A stretch of DNA of 64,000 nt from JAGQZY01 sp964588335. Its GTDB lineage: Bacteria > Bdellovibrionota > Bdellovibrionia > Bdellovibrionales > JAGQZY01. Positions 25,565 to 35,650 of the stretch are shown here, piece by piece. Within the stretch, counting starts at the first letter, position 1, and the number at the start of each line of letters is the position of its first letter. Position numbers and translations under genes: made by a program. Under the pieces are notes generated by a model. The model saw only the letters and a list, made by a program, of their open reading frames with translations, was not told the origin of the DNA and made no database searches. The stretch is taken from NCBI GenBank assembly GCA_964588335.1, contig CAZPOV010000015.1, forward strand, positions 16,472 to 80,471, given 5' to 3'.

Positions 25565-26986
25565 CTAATCCTTAAAAATCTCTGAAGACACCAATTGGTC
25601 GAGAAGAACTTTCCAGTTGAGTGTGTGACGCGCTAACAAGACTTTTTGCGCCAACAGATCGTAGCGAGCCTGATGATAGCTATTTTGAGTGGTAATCAAG
25701 GTTTCCAGATCGACTCGTCCTTTGCGAAACCGTCCAGTCTCCCCTTGCACCAGCTTCTTAGACACCGAAACTTGCCTTTGCAACAGATCCACCCTCTGTT
25801 TCTGCAAAACGATTTGATCTTGAAGGTTATCAATTAAGGTTGTTATCTGTTTCCTCTCGGAAAGGTTCTGCAATTCGGTTTGGCGCACATTGTACTGGGC
25901 TTGAGCCACTTGCGCGCCCCGCCGAGAACTATCAAACTCATAGGTAAAATTAAAGCCCACCACTTTCTCTTCGCGATTGATGATGGTCGAAAAACGTTGC
26001 GATTGGTCTTGGCTGTATCCAAGAATCAATTGCGCCTCAGGATAATAACCACGCTCGGTGGCTTCCTTGAGTTTTTGCATCGACTGACGACGGGTATTAT
26101 GAATTCGGATGGTTCGCCCTTTCTTCAAGAACTCGGCTCTTTGTTTTGAGAAAGCCAGGTTTTCATTAATAAACGGGACCTCTCCGTCGGGCTCGAAACG
26201 AGTCACCGGCCGATCAATCCGCGCCAGCAAAAGTTTGCGCAGCCGTTGCATCTCTTGCTTAGCTTCTAAGAGATTACGCTCATATAAGATTTTTTGAACC
26301 TCAGCCCGATTGAGATCAACCGCCAGAGCAATATTATTGCTCTTTCGCTGCTTCACTTCTTTCCAAATGCTGGTGATCTCACGAAGTTGCTGTTGAGCCG
26401 TGCTGTAATTCTGCCAAGCCAAAACAAAGTCCAAATACTGTCCCAGTTTTTCCGCCATGTAGTCTTCGTAGGTTTCAACAACCTGCCAAAGCGTGACTTG
26501 ATTTTGCAATTCAAGACCCTCTTCTTGGGTTCTCAGTCTTTGCCCGAAAAAGTTACGCAACAGACTCTGTCGGAGTTGCAAAAATTGGATCTCCTCTTGT
26601 CGATCGGCCAAAGTGTTGGTGTTGTAACCCACTTCAACATCAGTTCCGGTGCTGCGAAAATTTTTAGTCAAGCTCACATCGGTTCGTCGGGTTGTGGGAT
26701 TGTTGCCAATGGCGATCCCATGAGTATTCGTCAGTGACAGGACCCAAGCACTGTCAGCCAAAGCTAAATCCGCTTGAAACCGGGTTTGCATTCTTTGGTG
26801 AACGTAGCGCTGAATTTCAGCGTCCTCTTGCTTTAGCATGTTGGTGTAATCGTTAACTGTCAAAATTTGTGAAATTGGAGATGTCGATGCAACATCGGGT
26901 AACCCTTTGCCGCTGGTGGCACCGGTTGCAAACACAACTGTCGAAGGTAAGATCAAAAGACCTAGAAGTGTTAGTAGAAATTTCAT
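25565..26986 (-). CDS. TolC-family outer-membrane efflux protein
   Basis: The ATG at 26986 gives 473 residues with a signal peptide ending VVFATG; GAGGTG lies just upstream. The chain shows the internally repeated long-helix pattern of TolC/OEP proteins, with coiled helices such as QNQVTLWQVVETYEDYMAEKLGQYLDF and a closing ETGRFRKGRVDLETLITTQNSYHQARYDLL. It forms the outer-membrane channel of a tripartite pump. It overlaps the RND gene by ATGA. No membrane fusion protein gene is adjacent. Confidence 0.85.
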   Translation of the reverse strand: MKFLLTLLGLLILPSTVVFATGATSGKGLPDVASTSPISQILTVNDYTNMLKQEDAEIQRYVHQRMQTRFQADLALADSAWVLSLTNTHGIAIGNNPTTRRTDVSLTKNFRSTGTDVEVGYNTNTLADRQEEIQFLQLRQSLLRNFFGQRLRTQEEGLELQNQVTLWQVVETYEDYMAEKLGQYLDFVLAWQNYSTAQQQLREITSIWKEVKQRKSNNIALAVDLNRAEVQKILYERNLLEAKQEMQRLRKLLLARIDRPVTRFEPDGEVPFINENLAFSKQRAEFLKKGRTIRIHNTRRQSMQKLKEATERGYYPEAQLILGYSQDQSQRFSTIINREEKVVGFNFTYEFDSSRRGAQVAQAQYNVRQTELQNLSERKQITTLIDNLQDQIVLQKQRVDLLQRQVSVSKKLVQGETGRFRKGRVDLETLITTQNSYHQARYDLLAQKVLLARHTLNWKVLLDQLVSSEIFKD

Positions 26987-29900
26987 AACACCTCGCTGAG
27001 CTTCTGACGCCCACTCATTAAAAACGAGTAAATGATCGGCATTAGAAATAAAGTGATACCTGTTCCAAATATCAATCCCCAACCCATCGCAAGCATCATG
27101 TCCGCCAACATGGCATCGTAACCTCCTAAACCATAAGCGGTAGGAAAAATACCAGCCACCGTAGTTAATGTGGTTAAAAGAACAGGACGCAAACGCGTGT
27201 TAGCCACTTCGACAATGGCGCTATTCATTTTCTGGGAATCCGCTTGCGCCTTTAAGTCGGTTTCAAAACAGTCGACCATAACAATAGAATCATTGATCAC
27301 AACTCCCAACATTCCGATGGCGCCGATAACCGCGAAAAATCCAAATTGGTTCATACCATGTCCCCAAAAGGCATATATCACCCCGGCGACACCAAACGGT
27401 ATAATCGAGCCAATCACCAAAGGCATGGTCAGGGACCCAAACATGAATGTTAGAATTATATAAATCAATCCAAGAGTCATTAGAACCGACACCACAAAAT
27501 CACTTTGAGACTCTCTTGAATCCTGGATTTCGCCTCGGAAATTAAACAGAGTTGTTGGACTTTCTTTCATGAGCTGAGGAAAAACCTCTTCCTCAAGGTG
27601 CTGAGCGATGTTCAATGGTGTCTCTTCGGTTTTTTCGTCCAGGTCGGCATAGACCATATTCGCCCGTTTGTAATTGACTCGTTGAATATTGGCCGGCTTA
27701 CGATGCTCACGGACTGTCACCACCTGTCGCATCGGCACCAAATACCCTTGGTTGTTGGACGCCCGTAAGTCCAAGACCTGTTCAATATTGGTTTTTGCGC
27801 CCTCGATACTTGTTAAGCGCACATCGACTTCCTCTTCTGTGTACAGTCGATACAGTATTTGCCCTTGAATGTAGGCCCTTAAAGTTCGTGCCAACTGACC
27901 GATATCAATATTCAGGCGCATGGCTTTGGCACGGTCAAGATCCAATGCGAATTCGTTTTTCTTAATGGGACGCTCAATTTCAACATTTTTTAAACTTGAA
28001 AGTTTCTCCAACTCGGATTTCAAACGTTCAGAGACCTTGCGCCTGGCTTCATCATTGTTTTCTAACACCTCAATGGCAATGGGACTGCCGCTGTCATTGC
28101 TCCACCAACTTTCGAGAAAGCGAACCTCATCGAAGTCTTTGAGCTTTTTTGCCTCAGCCTCCCAGTAGGCCATCATTTCATCGGAGGGGGTTTCGAGCTC
28201 TGAAGGAGGAAGAATTTCGATTCGTAAACTGGCACGATTCTCATGAACCTGCCCGCCCCGCCGACTTTGGCCAATGGAGGTTCGAAAGCCGACAACGGCG
28301 TTGAATTTATCATCGATAAAAAGTTTCTCTATTTTTTTTATTTTCTCTGCCATCTCCCAGCGCGTTGTCCCCTTAGGGGCAATCGCAGTCACAGCAAACT
28401 CTTTGGGCTGTTCACGAGGAAACATCACAAAATTCAATTGGTTTTTAAAAACCAAAAAAGAACCCACTAAAAAACAAAGAAACAGACCTAAAACAGGAAT
28501 TCGCCAACGCAGAGTGAAAGTCAAAGCCCGACGGTACCTTGCTTCTAAAAAACCCATGATCCTCAATCGAATACGAGTCATCGTCGACTCTTGCGACGCG
28601 CCTCGCTTTTGGGCGGGAGTTTTTTTATCAACCAAGTGAGCCGGTAGAATAAAATAAGATTCTATCAAACTGGCAAGAAGCATAAAACTTACGACCAATG
28701 GAATATACTGCACCATTGAGCCAAACCGTCCTTCAAAGAATAAAAGAGGGATAAATGCCACACAGGTCGTTAAAACGCCAGCCAGAACGGGCTGCAAAAC
28801 ACTGCGCGTGGCCTGGCTGGTTGCCAATATGGGGTCTGAAATTTTATTCTTATACTTTGCGATGTTATCGGCGACGATGATGGCATCATCAACAACGATT
28901 CCTAACACAATAATGACGGCAGCCAGGGTGACATTGTTGACCGTGTAGCCAGCCATCAAACAAGCCAGCAAAGTGAAGGCTAAAGAAAAAGGCAGTCCCA
29001 TTGCCACCCAAAAGCCGGACCGGAAGTCTAAGAAGAAAAACAGCACCAGCAAGATAATGGCAAAACCGGCCAAACCGTTCGTCGAAATGATACCCAACCG
29101 ATTGCGGACATCATAAGACTCATCGTCCAGAAGCAAAACTCGAATGTTGGCTTCATGGTGGCTTTTTGCAAAACGCGTTGACAATTTTTGCACAGCCTCG
29201 CGCGCTTTTAAAATTCCCACACCACGACTCTTCTGAACATTGAAAACAACCGCCTCGTGGCCCTGAATCTTTAAAATCGAAGTGGTTCTTTCAAATCCAT
29301 GCTCGACGTTGGCAAGATCACTTAATAAAACTCGACTTCCTTGAAAGCTTTTTCTTAGCACTGTTTGCTTGAGTGGTTCGATATCGTCTAAAAAAGACTT
29401 GAGTGCCACTTCGGACTCATACTTGTCCTCTAAAACACCCAAAGGCGTTCTTAAATGCTGGGCTTCAATCTGTCGGGCAATTTCCGACAACGGCAGCTCG
29501 TAGTCTAAAAGCTTGCGCGGTTGAACTTTGATTTGTAATTCCGGCTTCAGATAGCCATTGTTTTCAACGCCACTGACCTCGGGCAAAGACAACAATTGAT
29601 TGCGAAAGGTTAAGGCGTACTGCTGGAGTTTTTGGCGTGCCGAAACATCCAGAAGTTCTTCTCCCTCCAGGTAAATGGCAATATCAACAATCGCTTTTTC
29701 TGATGAATTAAACCGGTGGTAGACAGGATCCTCGGTCTCAAGGGGCAAATCCGCCCTTTCCACGGCGTCCTTTATTTCTTGGTACTTTTCAGTCAGATTA
29801 TCGATGTTCGGATCCAGGAAAACCGAAAAACTGGCCTGCCCAAAAGCAGCGGTCACACCGACTTCATCAAGTCCTGATATTCCCTTAAATTGCTCTTCGA

Positions 29901-30102
29901 TGGGCTTGATGACAAACTTTTCCACATCCTCTGCTGAGGCACCGGGGTAAGGAATATTGCCTCGCACCCACTTTCGAGCAAACTCAGGACGCTCCTCTTT
30001 GCCAATAACATCCCAGAAAAATAAAGACGAAAGAATCAGCCCAAACATGACCACATTGGCAACAAAGGATCGCTCAGCAAAATAACGAATCAAACCCAGC
30101 AA
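26983..30102 (-). CDS. RND-family efflux transporter (AcrB-like)
   Basis: 1039 residues, full length for RND pumps. TTG start with GGGAG upstream. Twelve membrane segments in the RND order: one near the N-terminus, two large periplasmic loops (about 35-330 and 555-860), and the helix groups at 330-500 and 860-1020. Motifs include VDDAIIVADN in TM4 (with the Asp pair used for proton relay) and GMLGVVINDSIVMVD. The N-terminus RKWVRGNIPYPGASAEDVEKFV is that of the HAE1/AcrB or heavy-metal group. Substrate unknown. It is followed by and coupled to the TolC gene, but lacks a neighbouring adaptor gene. Confidence 0.92.
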   Translation of the reverse strand: MLGLIRYFAERSFVANVVMFGLILSSLFFWDVIGKEERPEFARKWVRGNIPYPGASAEDVEKFVIKPIEEQFKGISGLDEVGVTAAFGQASFSVFLDPNIDNLTEKYQEIKDAVERADLPLETEDPVYHRFNSSEKAIVDIAIYLEGEELLDVSARQKLQQYALTFRNQLLSLPEVSGVENNGYLKPELQIKVQPRKLLDYELPLSEIARQIEAQHLRTPLGVLEDKYESEVALKSFLDDIEPLKQTVLRKSFQGSRVLLSDLANVEHGFERTTSILKIQGHEAVVFNVQKSRGVGILKAREAVQKLSTRFAKSHHEANIRVLLLDDESYDVRNRLGIISTNGLAGFAIILLVLFFFLDFRSGFWVAMGLPFSLAFTLLACLMAGYTVNNVTLAAVIIVLGIVVDDAIIVADNIAKYKNKISDPILATSQATRSVLQPVLAGVLTTCVAFIPLLFFEGRFGSMVQYIPLVVSFMLLASLIESYFILPAHLVDKKTPAQKRGASQESTMTRIRLRIMGFLEARYRRALTFTLRWRIPVLGLFLCFLVGSFLVFKNQLNFVMFPREQPKEFAVTAIAPKGTTRWEMAEKIKKIEKLFIDDKFNAVVGFRTSIGQSRRGGQVHENRASLRIEILPPSELETPSDEMMAYWEAEAKKLKDFDEVRFLESWWSNDSGSPIAIEVLENNDEARRKVSERLKSELEKLSSLKNVEIERPIKKNEFALDLDRAKAMRLNIDIGQLARTLRAYIQGQILYRLYTEEEVDVRLTSIEGAKTNIEQVLDLRASNNQGYLVPMRQVVTVREHRKPANIQRVNYKRANMVYADLDEKTEETPLNIAQHLEEEVFPQLMKESPTTLFNFRGEIQDSRESQSDFVVSVLMTLGLIYIILTFMFGSLTMPLVIGSIIPFGVAGVIYAFWGHGMNQFGFFAVIGAIGMLGVVINDSIVMVDCFETDLKAQADSQKMNSAIVEVANTRLRPVLLTTLTTVAGIFPTAYGLGGYDAMLADMMLAMGWGLIFGTGITLFLMPIIYSFLMSGRQKLSEVL

Positions 30103-30202
30103 AAGGCTCTCCCACAGTGTTCATTGAGGAATTCTACCGTTCAAGATTATAGGCAATTCTTGACAGAATGGTATGCTTTTTCAATTTTGACACAGAGGTC
30201 TC

Positions 30203-32086
30203 TTATTGGGTCTCATTGTCTTCACCATTCAGTTGATCAAGAATGGTGTTGGCTAGCTTTTCAGTGATCCCTTGAACTTCGCAGAGTTCTGCGACGCTAG
30301 CCTCTTTGATTTCAGAGACAGATTCAAAGTGCGTCAGCAGTCTTTTGATTATTGTCGGCCCCAAGCCTTTGATTTTATCCAATTGGCTGCCGAAACTTTT
30401 ATGATCACGCAGTTTGCGATGGAAACTGATGGCAAACCGATGCGCTTCATCGCGCAAGCCCACCAGAATCTTAAAAGCCTCGGAGCCCTCGGCAAAAGTG
30501 ACGGGATTCTGTCGCCCCGGCAAATAGAAGCGCTCAGCGGTGCGCTCCACTTGCTCACCTTTGAAGTTTCTTTTGGTTCGTTCTTTCGCCAGACCGACAA
30601 CCGGGAGATAGGATTTGCCTTGGTCTTTAAGAGTTTTCACGGCGGCATTCAACTGCCCCTTTCCGCCATCGATTATGATAAGGTCGGGTTCCTGCCACTC
30701 CTCATGGGCCAAACGTCGACTCAAGACCTCTTGCAAAGACGCATAGTCATCGCCTCCCACATTGGCTTTGATTTTATAACGACGATAGTGCTCTTTACTT
30801 AAGACACCGTTTTCAACCACCACTTGCGAGCCCACACTTTGACCGCCCTGAAAATGGGAAATATCGTAACACTCGATACGCTCCGGAGGTTCTTTTAAAT
30901 GCAACTTTTTGGCAATGATCTGTAAGGCTTCGCGCTGTTTGCGAGACTTTGAAACCTGACTTTCAAAATGGCTTTGAGCGTTTTTCTTGGCCATCTCTAA
31001 AAGTCTTTGTCCTTGTTTGTGAGTGGGAAAAATGATGTTGATGTTTTGATGCCCGTAGTGGGCAAAAACCTCTTCCAAAAGTTTGATAATATCTCGACCC
31101 AAATCCACAGGCAGATAGATCTCATCGGGAACAATGTTGTCTTGATAATACTGGTTGATGAACGAGGGCAACCACTCACGAATATCATCTTTATCGGATT
31201 GAGGATCGATTTGGGTAAAAAACTGATGCCTTTGTCCGATGACCCGGCCTTTGCGGATGTGCAAAGTTTCAATCAAGGTGCCGCGTTCGTCGCCATAATA
31301 GTTAAAGACATCTTGGTTATTAGTGGCCTGGGCATTGATCACCGCTTGTTTTTCTAAAACCCGCTCAATGGCGCCGATACTGTCGCGAAAACGAGCCGCC
31401 AGCTCAAATTTTTCTTCTTCTGCTAGCTGGAACATTTCTTTTTTCAGTTTAGCAATCACAGTCGTGGTTTCTTTTTCGAGAAATTTTTTGGCTTTTTTGA
31501 CCTGCTTGCCATAATCATTTTCATCGACAAGACGCACGCAAGGCGCCGTGCAAGCCCCTATTTGATGAGTCATGCAAGGACGCTTGCGAGATTTCATAAA
31601 ATGATTGGTGCAATCACGAATTTGAAAGGATTGATTCAAAAAGCGTATCGTATTACGGACCACATAGCCACTGGTGTAGGGCCCAAAATACTGTGACCCA
31701 TCGTTGACCACCTTGCGAGCTAAATAAAAGCGAGGGAAATTATCGCCCAGACTCAAGCGAATATAGGGGTAACTTTTATCGTCTTTCAATCGGATATTGT
31801 AACGCGGCCGATGTTTTTTTATTAACGAAGCCTCTAGCAAAAACGCCTCGGCTTCGGTTTGCGTGAGGATATAATCGATCATCTCGATATGTCGCACTAA
31901 CAATTGGGTTTTTGGATTATCTAGATTGGGATTTAAATAGGATCGAACCCGATTGCGCAGTTTTTTCGCCTTACCAACATATATGATTTTCTCGTTGGCA
32001 CTTTTCATCAAATAAACCCCTGGCGACTGGGGAAAATCTGTGACTTTTGATTTGAGGCGCTCGATACGCTCGGAAAGCTTCGACAT
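30203..32086 (-). CDS. uvrC: Excinuclease ABC subunit C
   Basis: 627 residues, standard UvrC length. GIY-YIG endonuclease domain at the N-terminus (PGVYLMKSANEKIIYVGKAKKLRNRV), a UvrB-interacting UVR motif at about 205-240 (LAEEEKFELAARFRDSI), the RNase H-like endonuclease domain (IECYDISHFQGG, DLIIIDGGKGQLNAA) and a C-terminal helix-hairpin-helix (IKGLGPTIIKRLL, VQGITEKLANTIL). It makes the dual incision in nucleotide excision repair. Its ATG overlaps the uvrB stop by 1 nt, so both are made together. Confidence 0.97.
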   Translation of the reverse strand: MSKLSERIERLKSKVTDFPQSPGVYLMKSANEKIIYVGKAKKLRNRVRSYLNPNLDNPKTQLLVRHIEMIDYILTQTEAEAFLLEASLIKKHRPRYNIRLKDDKSYPYIRLSLGDNFPRFYLARKVVNDGSQYFGPYTSGYVVRNTIRFLNQSFQIRDCTNHFMKSRKRPCMTHQIGACTAPCVRLVDENDYGKQVKKAKKFLEKETTTVIAKLKKEMFQLAEEEKFELAARFRDSIGAIERVLEKQAVINAQATNNQDVFNYYGDERGTLIETLHIRKGRVIGQRHQFFTQIDPQSDKDDIREWLPSFINQYYQDNIVPDEIYLPVDLGRDIIKLLEEVFAHYGHQNINIIFPTHKQGQRLLEMAKKNAQSHFESQVSKSRKQREALQIIAKKLHLKEPPERIECYDISHFQGGQSVGSQVVVENGVLSKEHYRRYKIKANVGGDDYASLQEVLSRRLAHEEWQEPDLIIIDGGKGQLNAAVKTLKDQGKSYLPVVGLAKERTKRNFKGEQVERTAERFYLPGRQNPVTFAEGSEAFKILVGLRDEAHRFAISFHRKLRDHKSFGSQLDKIKGLGPTIIKRLLTHFESVSEIKEASVAELCEVQGITEKLANTILDQLNGEDNETQ

Positions 32087-34110
32087 TAAGCCTCAGTATC
32101 CATTCCACCCTCAAGCAAGGTCAGCTGTAACAATTCCAGTCGCTTGATTTTATCTCGGAACCGCGCCGCCTCTTCAAACTCTAGGTTCTCAGACGCTTTT
32201 TTCATCTTCTTGCGCAATTCAGCAACCTCTTTGCCTATTTCACCCGGGCTTTCAACAATTTTAGAAACCTCCTCGCCTCTGACATTTTTCCGTGTCGAGT
32301 GAGTCTCGTAAATTTCCATTAGCCCTTCTGAGATGCGCTTATTGATGGTCATCGGAGTGATGCCGTGTTTGCGGTTGTGCTCCAGCTGCAACTGCCGACG
32401 CCGAGCCGTCTCGTCCATGGCTTTGCGCATCGAATCGGTGACTCGATCGGCATACAGATAAACCCGACCGTTGGAGTTTCGAGCCGCACGCCCAATGGTC
32501 TGAATCAAAGAGCGCTCTGAGCGCAAGAAGCCTTCTTTGTCGGCATCTGTGATGGCCACCAAGCTGACCTCTGGAATATCCAAGCCTTCTCGCAAAAGGT
32601 TGATTCCAATAAGAACATCAAAAAGTCCCAAACGCAGATCGCGAATGATTTCACTCCGTTCCACAGTTTTAATATCACTGTGGAGATACTTCACTTTGAC
32701 GCCGACACTGCTAAAGTATCCCGTCAGATCCTCGGCACTTTTCTTGGTGAGAGTGGTGACAAGAACTCTTTCTTTCCTTTTGACTCGAGCTCGGATCTCT
32801 CCCAGAAGGTCATCGACTTGAGTGGTCGCCGGTCGCACCTCTACCAAAGGATCAACAAGACCCGTGGGTCGAATGATCTGTTCGGTGAATTCGTTTTGGC
32901 AAATCTCTTTTTCGTAGTTACCGGGAGTGGCTGAAACATAAACAACCTTATCCACAAGTTTTTCAAACTCTTGGAAATTCAGTGGCCTGTTATCAAGAGC
33001 CGATGGCAGTCGAAATCCGTGCTCAACTAGAGTCATTTTACGGGCCCGATCACCGCGGTACATTCCTCCAATTTGTGGAACTGTCACATGAGACTCATCA
33101 ATAAAGGTTAAGAAATCATCGGGAAAATATTCAATCAAAGTTGGAGGCGGCTCACCCTCTCCACGACCAGTAAAATGCCTTGAATAGTTTTCTATCCCCT
33201 GACAAAAACCCAGTTCTTCGATCATCTCAATGTCATAATAGGTTCTTTGTTCAAGTCGCTTGGCTTCGTCGTACTTCATGTTTTCTTTTAAAAAAGCCAA
33301 GCGTTGCTGAAGTTCTTCCTGGATACTTTTGATGGCGATTTTTTGTCGCTCTTCGGTATTGACATGGTGACTCCCTGGATAAATCGCCACCTGATCCAAC
33401 TCTTCAAAAACCTCACCGGTGAGTGGGTCAAACCAACAGATCCTTTCGACGAAATCACCAAAAAATTCGATGCGAATAACCTTTGAATCCTCGTAAGGTG
33501 GAAAAATATCGACCACATCACCGCGCACCCGAAATGTCCCACGATGGAAATCATGGTCACCGCGAGTGTATTGGATGCGCACCAATTCACGCAACAGATG
33601 ATCGCGTTTCATTTCGGTGTTTGATATCACCTGCACCAGCATCCCTTCGTAAGCCTCCGGGCTTCCCAAGCCATAGATACAAGACACACTGCTAACGATA
33701 ATCACGTCTTTACGATCAAGCAGCGAGTGAGTCGCCGAATGTCGCATGCGATCGATTTGTTCATTAATAGCCGAATCTTTTTCAATGTAGGTGTCGGTTG
33801 AGGGAATATAGGCCTCGGGCTGATAATAGTCGTAGTAGCTGACAAAATACTCCACTGCATTTTTCGGAAAAAGTTCTTTGAATTCAACAAACAGCTGCGC
33901 TGCCAATGTTTTATTAGGAGCCAAAATCAGGGCCGGCCGGTTCATCTGCGCGATCACATGGGCCATGGTGAAGGTTTTTCCACTCCCCGTCACACCCAAC
34001 AGAGTTTGATGAGCTTTGCCTTGCTGAAAACGATCAACCAACTGAGCAATAGCCTTGGGTTGATCCCCAGCGGGTTGATAGGCGCTACTTAATTCAAAAA
34101 TACTTTTCAT
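32086..34110 (-). CDS. uvrB: Excinuclease ABC subunit B
   Basis: 674 residues. Walker A GVTGSGKTFTMA at about residue 40, the beta-hairpin region SYYDYYQPEAYIP, the helicase motif II in FIDESHVT, and motif VI in IQTIGRAARNSNGRV. The C-terminal UVR domain (ASENLEFEEAARFRDKIKRLE) binds UvrC. UvrB verifies damage after UvrA loading and recruits UvrC. The gene lies between gltX (9-bp gap) and uvrC (1-nt overlap), an operon of gltX-uvrB-uvrC. Confidence 0.97.
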   Translation of the reverse strand: MKSIFELSSAYQPAGDQPKAIAQLVDRFQQGKAHQTLLGVTGSGKTFTMAHVIAQMNRPALILAPNKTLAAQLFVEFKELFPKNAVEYFVSYYDYYQPEAYIPSTDTYIEKDSAINEQIDRMRHSATHSLLDRKDVIIVSSVSCIYGLGSPEAYEGMLVQVISNTEMKRDHLLRELVRIQYTRGDHDFHRGTFRVRGDVVDIFPPYEDSKVIRIEFFGDFVERICWFDPLTGEVFEELDQVAIYPGSHHVNTEERQKIAIKSIQEELQQRLAFLKENMKYDEAKRLEQRTYYDIEMIEELGFCQGIENYSRHFTGRGEGEPPPTLIEYFPDDFLTFIDESHVTVPQIGGMYRGDRARKMTLVEHGFRLPSALDNRPLNFQEFEKLVDKVVYVSATPGNYEKEICQNEFTEQIIRPTGLVDPLVEVRPATTQVDDLLGEIRARVKRKERVLVTTLTKKSAEDLTGYFSSVGVKVKYLHSDIKTVERSEIIRDLRLGLFDVLIGINLLREGLDIPEVSLVAITDADKEGFLRSERSLIQTIGRAARNSNGRVYLYADRVTDSMRKAMDETARRRQLQLEHNRKHGITPMTINKRISEGLMEIYETHSTRKNVRGEEVSKIVESPGEIGKEVAELRKKMKKASENLEFEEAARFRDKIKRLELLQLTLLEGGMDTEA

Positions 34111-34119
34111 TCAAATTCC

Positions 34120-35583
34120 TTACTTTAAAGCTTCTATGGCTTTATCAACCCTCTTGATTAATGATTCCCGTTCAATCAAAGGCACCAGCATCTTTAAATC
34201 GGCACCATGAGGTTTACCAATAATTGCCACACGTATGGGCATAAAAAGTTGCTTGCCTTTGACTCCGGCTTCATCTTTGACTTTGTTCTGGATTTCAGAA
34301 AAGTCATCAGCCGACAAGAACATGGAGTTCAAAGACACCAGCTGCGACTTCCAAGTCGCAAAGACTTTACCCGTGGTCTCCCACTGTAAAACCTCCTCAC
34401 AGTCTTCAGTGATTTCAAAATGCTTGGAATCAATCGGTCGAAATAATTCAACCGCGTCGAGAAGCGTTTCCATTTTCGGCTTAAATATATCTAAAGATTT
34501 CGAAATAAAATCTTCACTTTCAGGCAAGGTGATATTTTCCTTTTGCAAAATGGGTTTCAATTGATCCCACAAAGTAGCATTAGACAGGGCGCGAAGATGC
34601 ACTGAGTTCATCCATTTGAATTTCTCATCATCAAAAACCGCACCCGCAGTGTGCAGTCTGGCCACGTCAAACTTTTCGATCAGTTCTTGCCGTGTAAATA
34701 TCTCTTCATCACCACCGGCCGACCAACCCAAAAGAGCGACGAAATTGAGAAGGGCGTCTGGCAAATAGCCCAATTCTTTATACTGGTGGCAACTGGTGGC
34801 GCCATGGCGTTTGCTTAGCTTCTGCTTGTCTTTTCCCAATATCAGAGACAAATGGCCAAACTCGGGCAGCTCAAAACCCAAAGCGTCGTAAATCATTTTT
34901 TGGCGAAGAGTGTTGCTCAAATGCTCTTCGGCACGAAAGACATGAGAGATTTCCATCAAGGCATCGTCAATAGCGCAACAAAAATTATAAACCGGCATAC
35001 CGTTGGATCGCATCAGGATGAAGTCACTGACCATGTCTTCTGGCAATCGCACTTCACCGCGCACCAGATCTTGAATAACGTGATCTTTGCCGCCGTCGAC
35101 TTTAAAGCGGATCGCCGCTGGCACTCCCGACGCCACCTTGGCGCGCGCCTCGTCCAAAGGCAGAATAGAGTCAGGGCGAGGGATGCGGGCAAATTTCTCT
35201 TTCGATTCAGCTTTGATTTTTTCCAAATCCTCATCGGTGCGGAAATCAAAATAGGCTTTGCCCTGCTCCAAAAGTTTATCACAGTGCTCGCGATAAATTT
35301 CCAACCTTTCACTTTGACGATAGGGTCCTTTATCACCTTTCGACTCGAGGGTGTCGAAGTCCACTCCTTCATCCCAGTCGAGCCCCAGCCACTTCAAATC
35401 GTTGAGTTGCATGCGCAAAGATTCATCGGTGCTACGATCCAGGTCGGTGTCCTCAATACGTAAAAGAAATTGGCCGCCTTGGTTTTTTGCGAAAAGATAA
35501 TTGTACAAAGCGGTGCGGGCGCCTCCCACATGTAAATAGCCAGTGGGACTTGGGGCGAATCGGACTCGAATGGGTCGGGACAT
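34120..35583 (-). CDS. gltX: Glutamyl-tRNA synthetase
   Basis: 487 residues, a class I aminoacyl-tRNA synthetase. The HIGH-type motif reads HVGG in PTGYLHVGGARTALYNYLFAK; the KMSKS-type motif reads KLSKRHGA. Zinc-binding Cys residues of the E. coli type are absent, as in many GltX. The C-terminal anticodon-binding region ends in GADLKMLVPLIERESL. It charges tRNA-Glu (and perhaps tRNA-Gln, if the organism uses the amidotransferase route). First gene of the gltX-uvrB-uvrC run. Confidence 0.96.
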   Translation of the reverse strand: MSRPIRVRFAPSPTGYLHVGGARTALYNYLFAKNQGGQFLLRIEDTDLDRSTDESLRMQLNDLKWLGLDWDEGVDFDTLESKGDKGPYRQSERLEIYREHCDKLLEQGKAYFDFRTDEDLEKIKAESKEKFARIPRPDSILPLDEARAKVASGVPAAIRFKVDGGKDHVIQDLVRGEVRLPEDMVSDFILMRSNGMPVYNFCCAIDDALMEISHVFRAEEHLSNTLRQKMIYDALGFELPEFGHLSLILGKDKQKLSKRHGATSCHQYKELGYLPDALLNFVALLGWSAGGDEEIFTRQELIEKFDVARLHTAGAVFDDEKFKWMNSVHLRALSNATLWDQLKPILQKENITLPESEDFISKSLDIFKPKMETLLDAVELFRPIDSKHFEITEDCEEVLQWETTGKVFATWKSQLVSLNSMFLSADDFSEIQNKVKDEAGVKGKQLFMPIRVAIIGKPHGADLKMLVPLIERESLIKRVDKAIEALK

Positions 35584-35650
35584 GGGTTCTCCAGTTCAAA
35601 GGGATCTGAGTTAACTTGCCAAACTAGCAAAGGCCCGCTTTGATCTCAAG

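Noticed and set aside
30272..30802. 176-residue + strand frame inside uvrC
   Set aside because: Opposite strand of a clear UvrC domain, no independent signals.
34852..35463. 203-residue + strand frame inside gltX
   Set aside because: Lies wholly opposite a well-identified synthetase gene; no SD or family.
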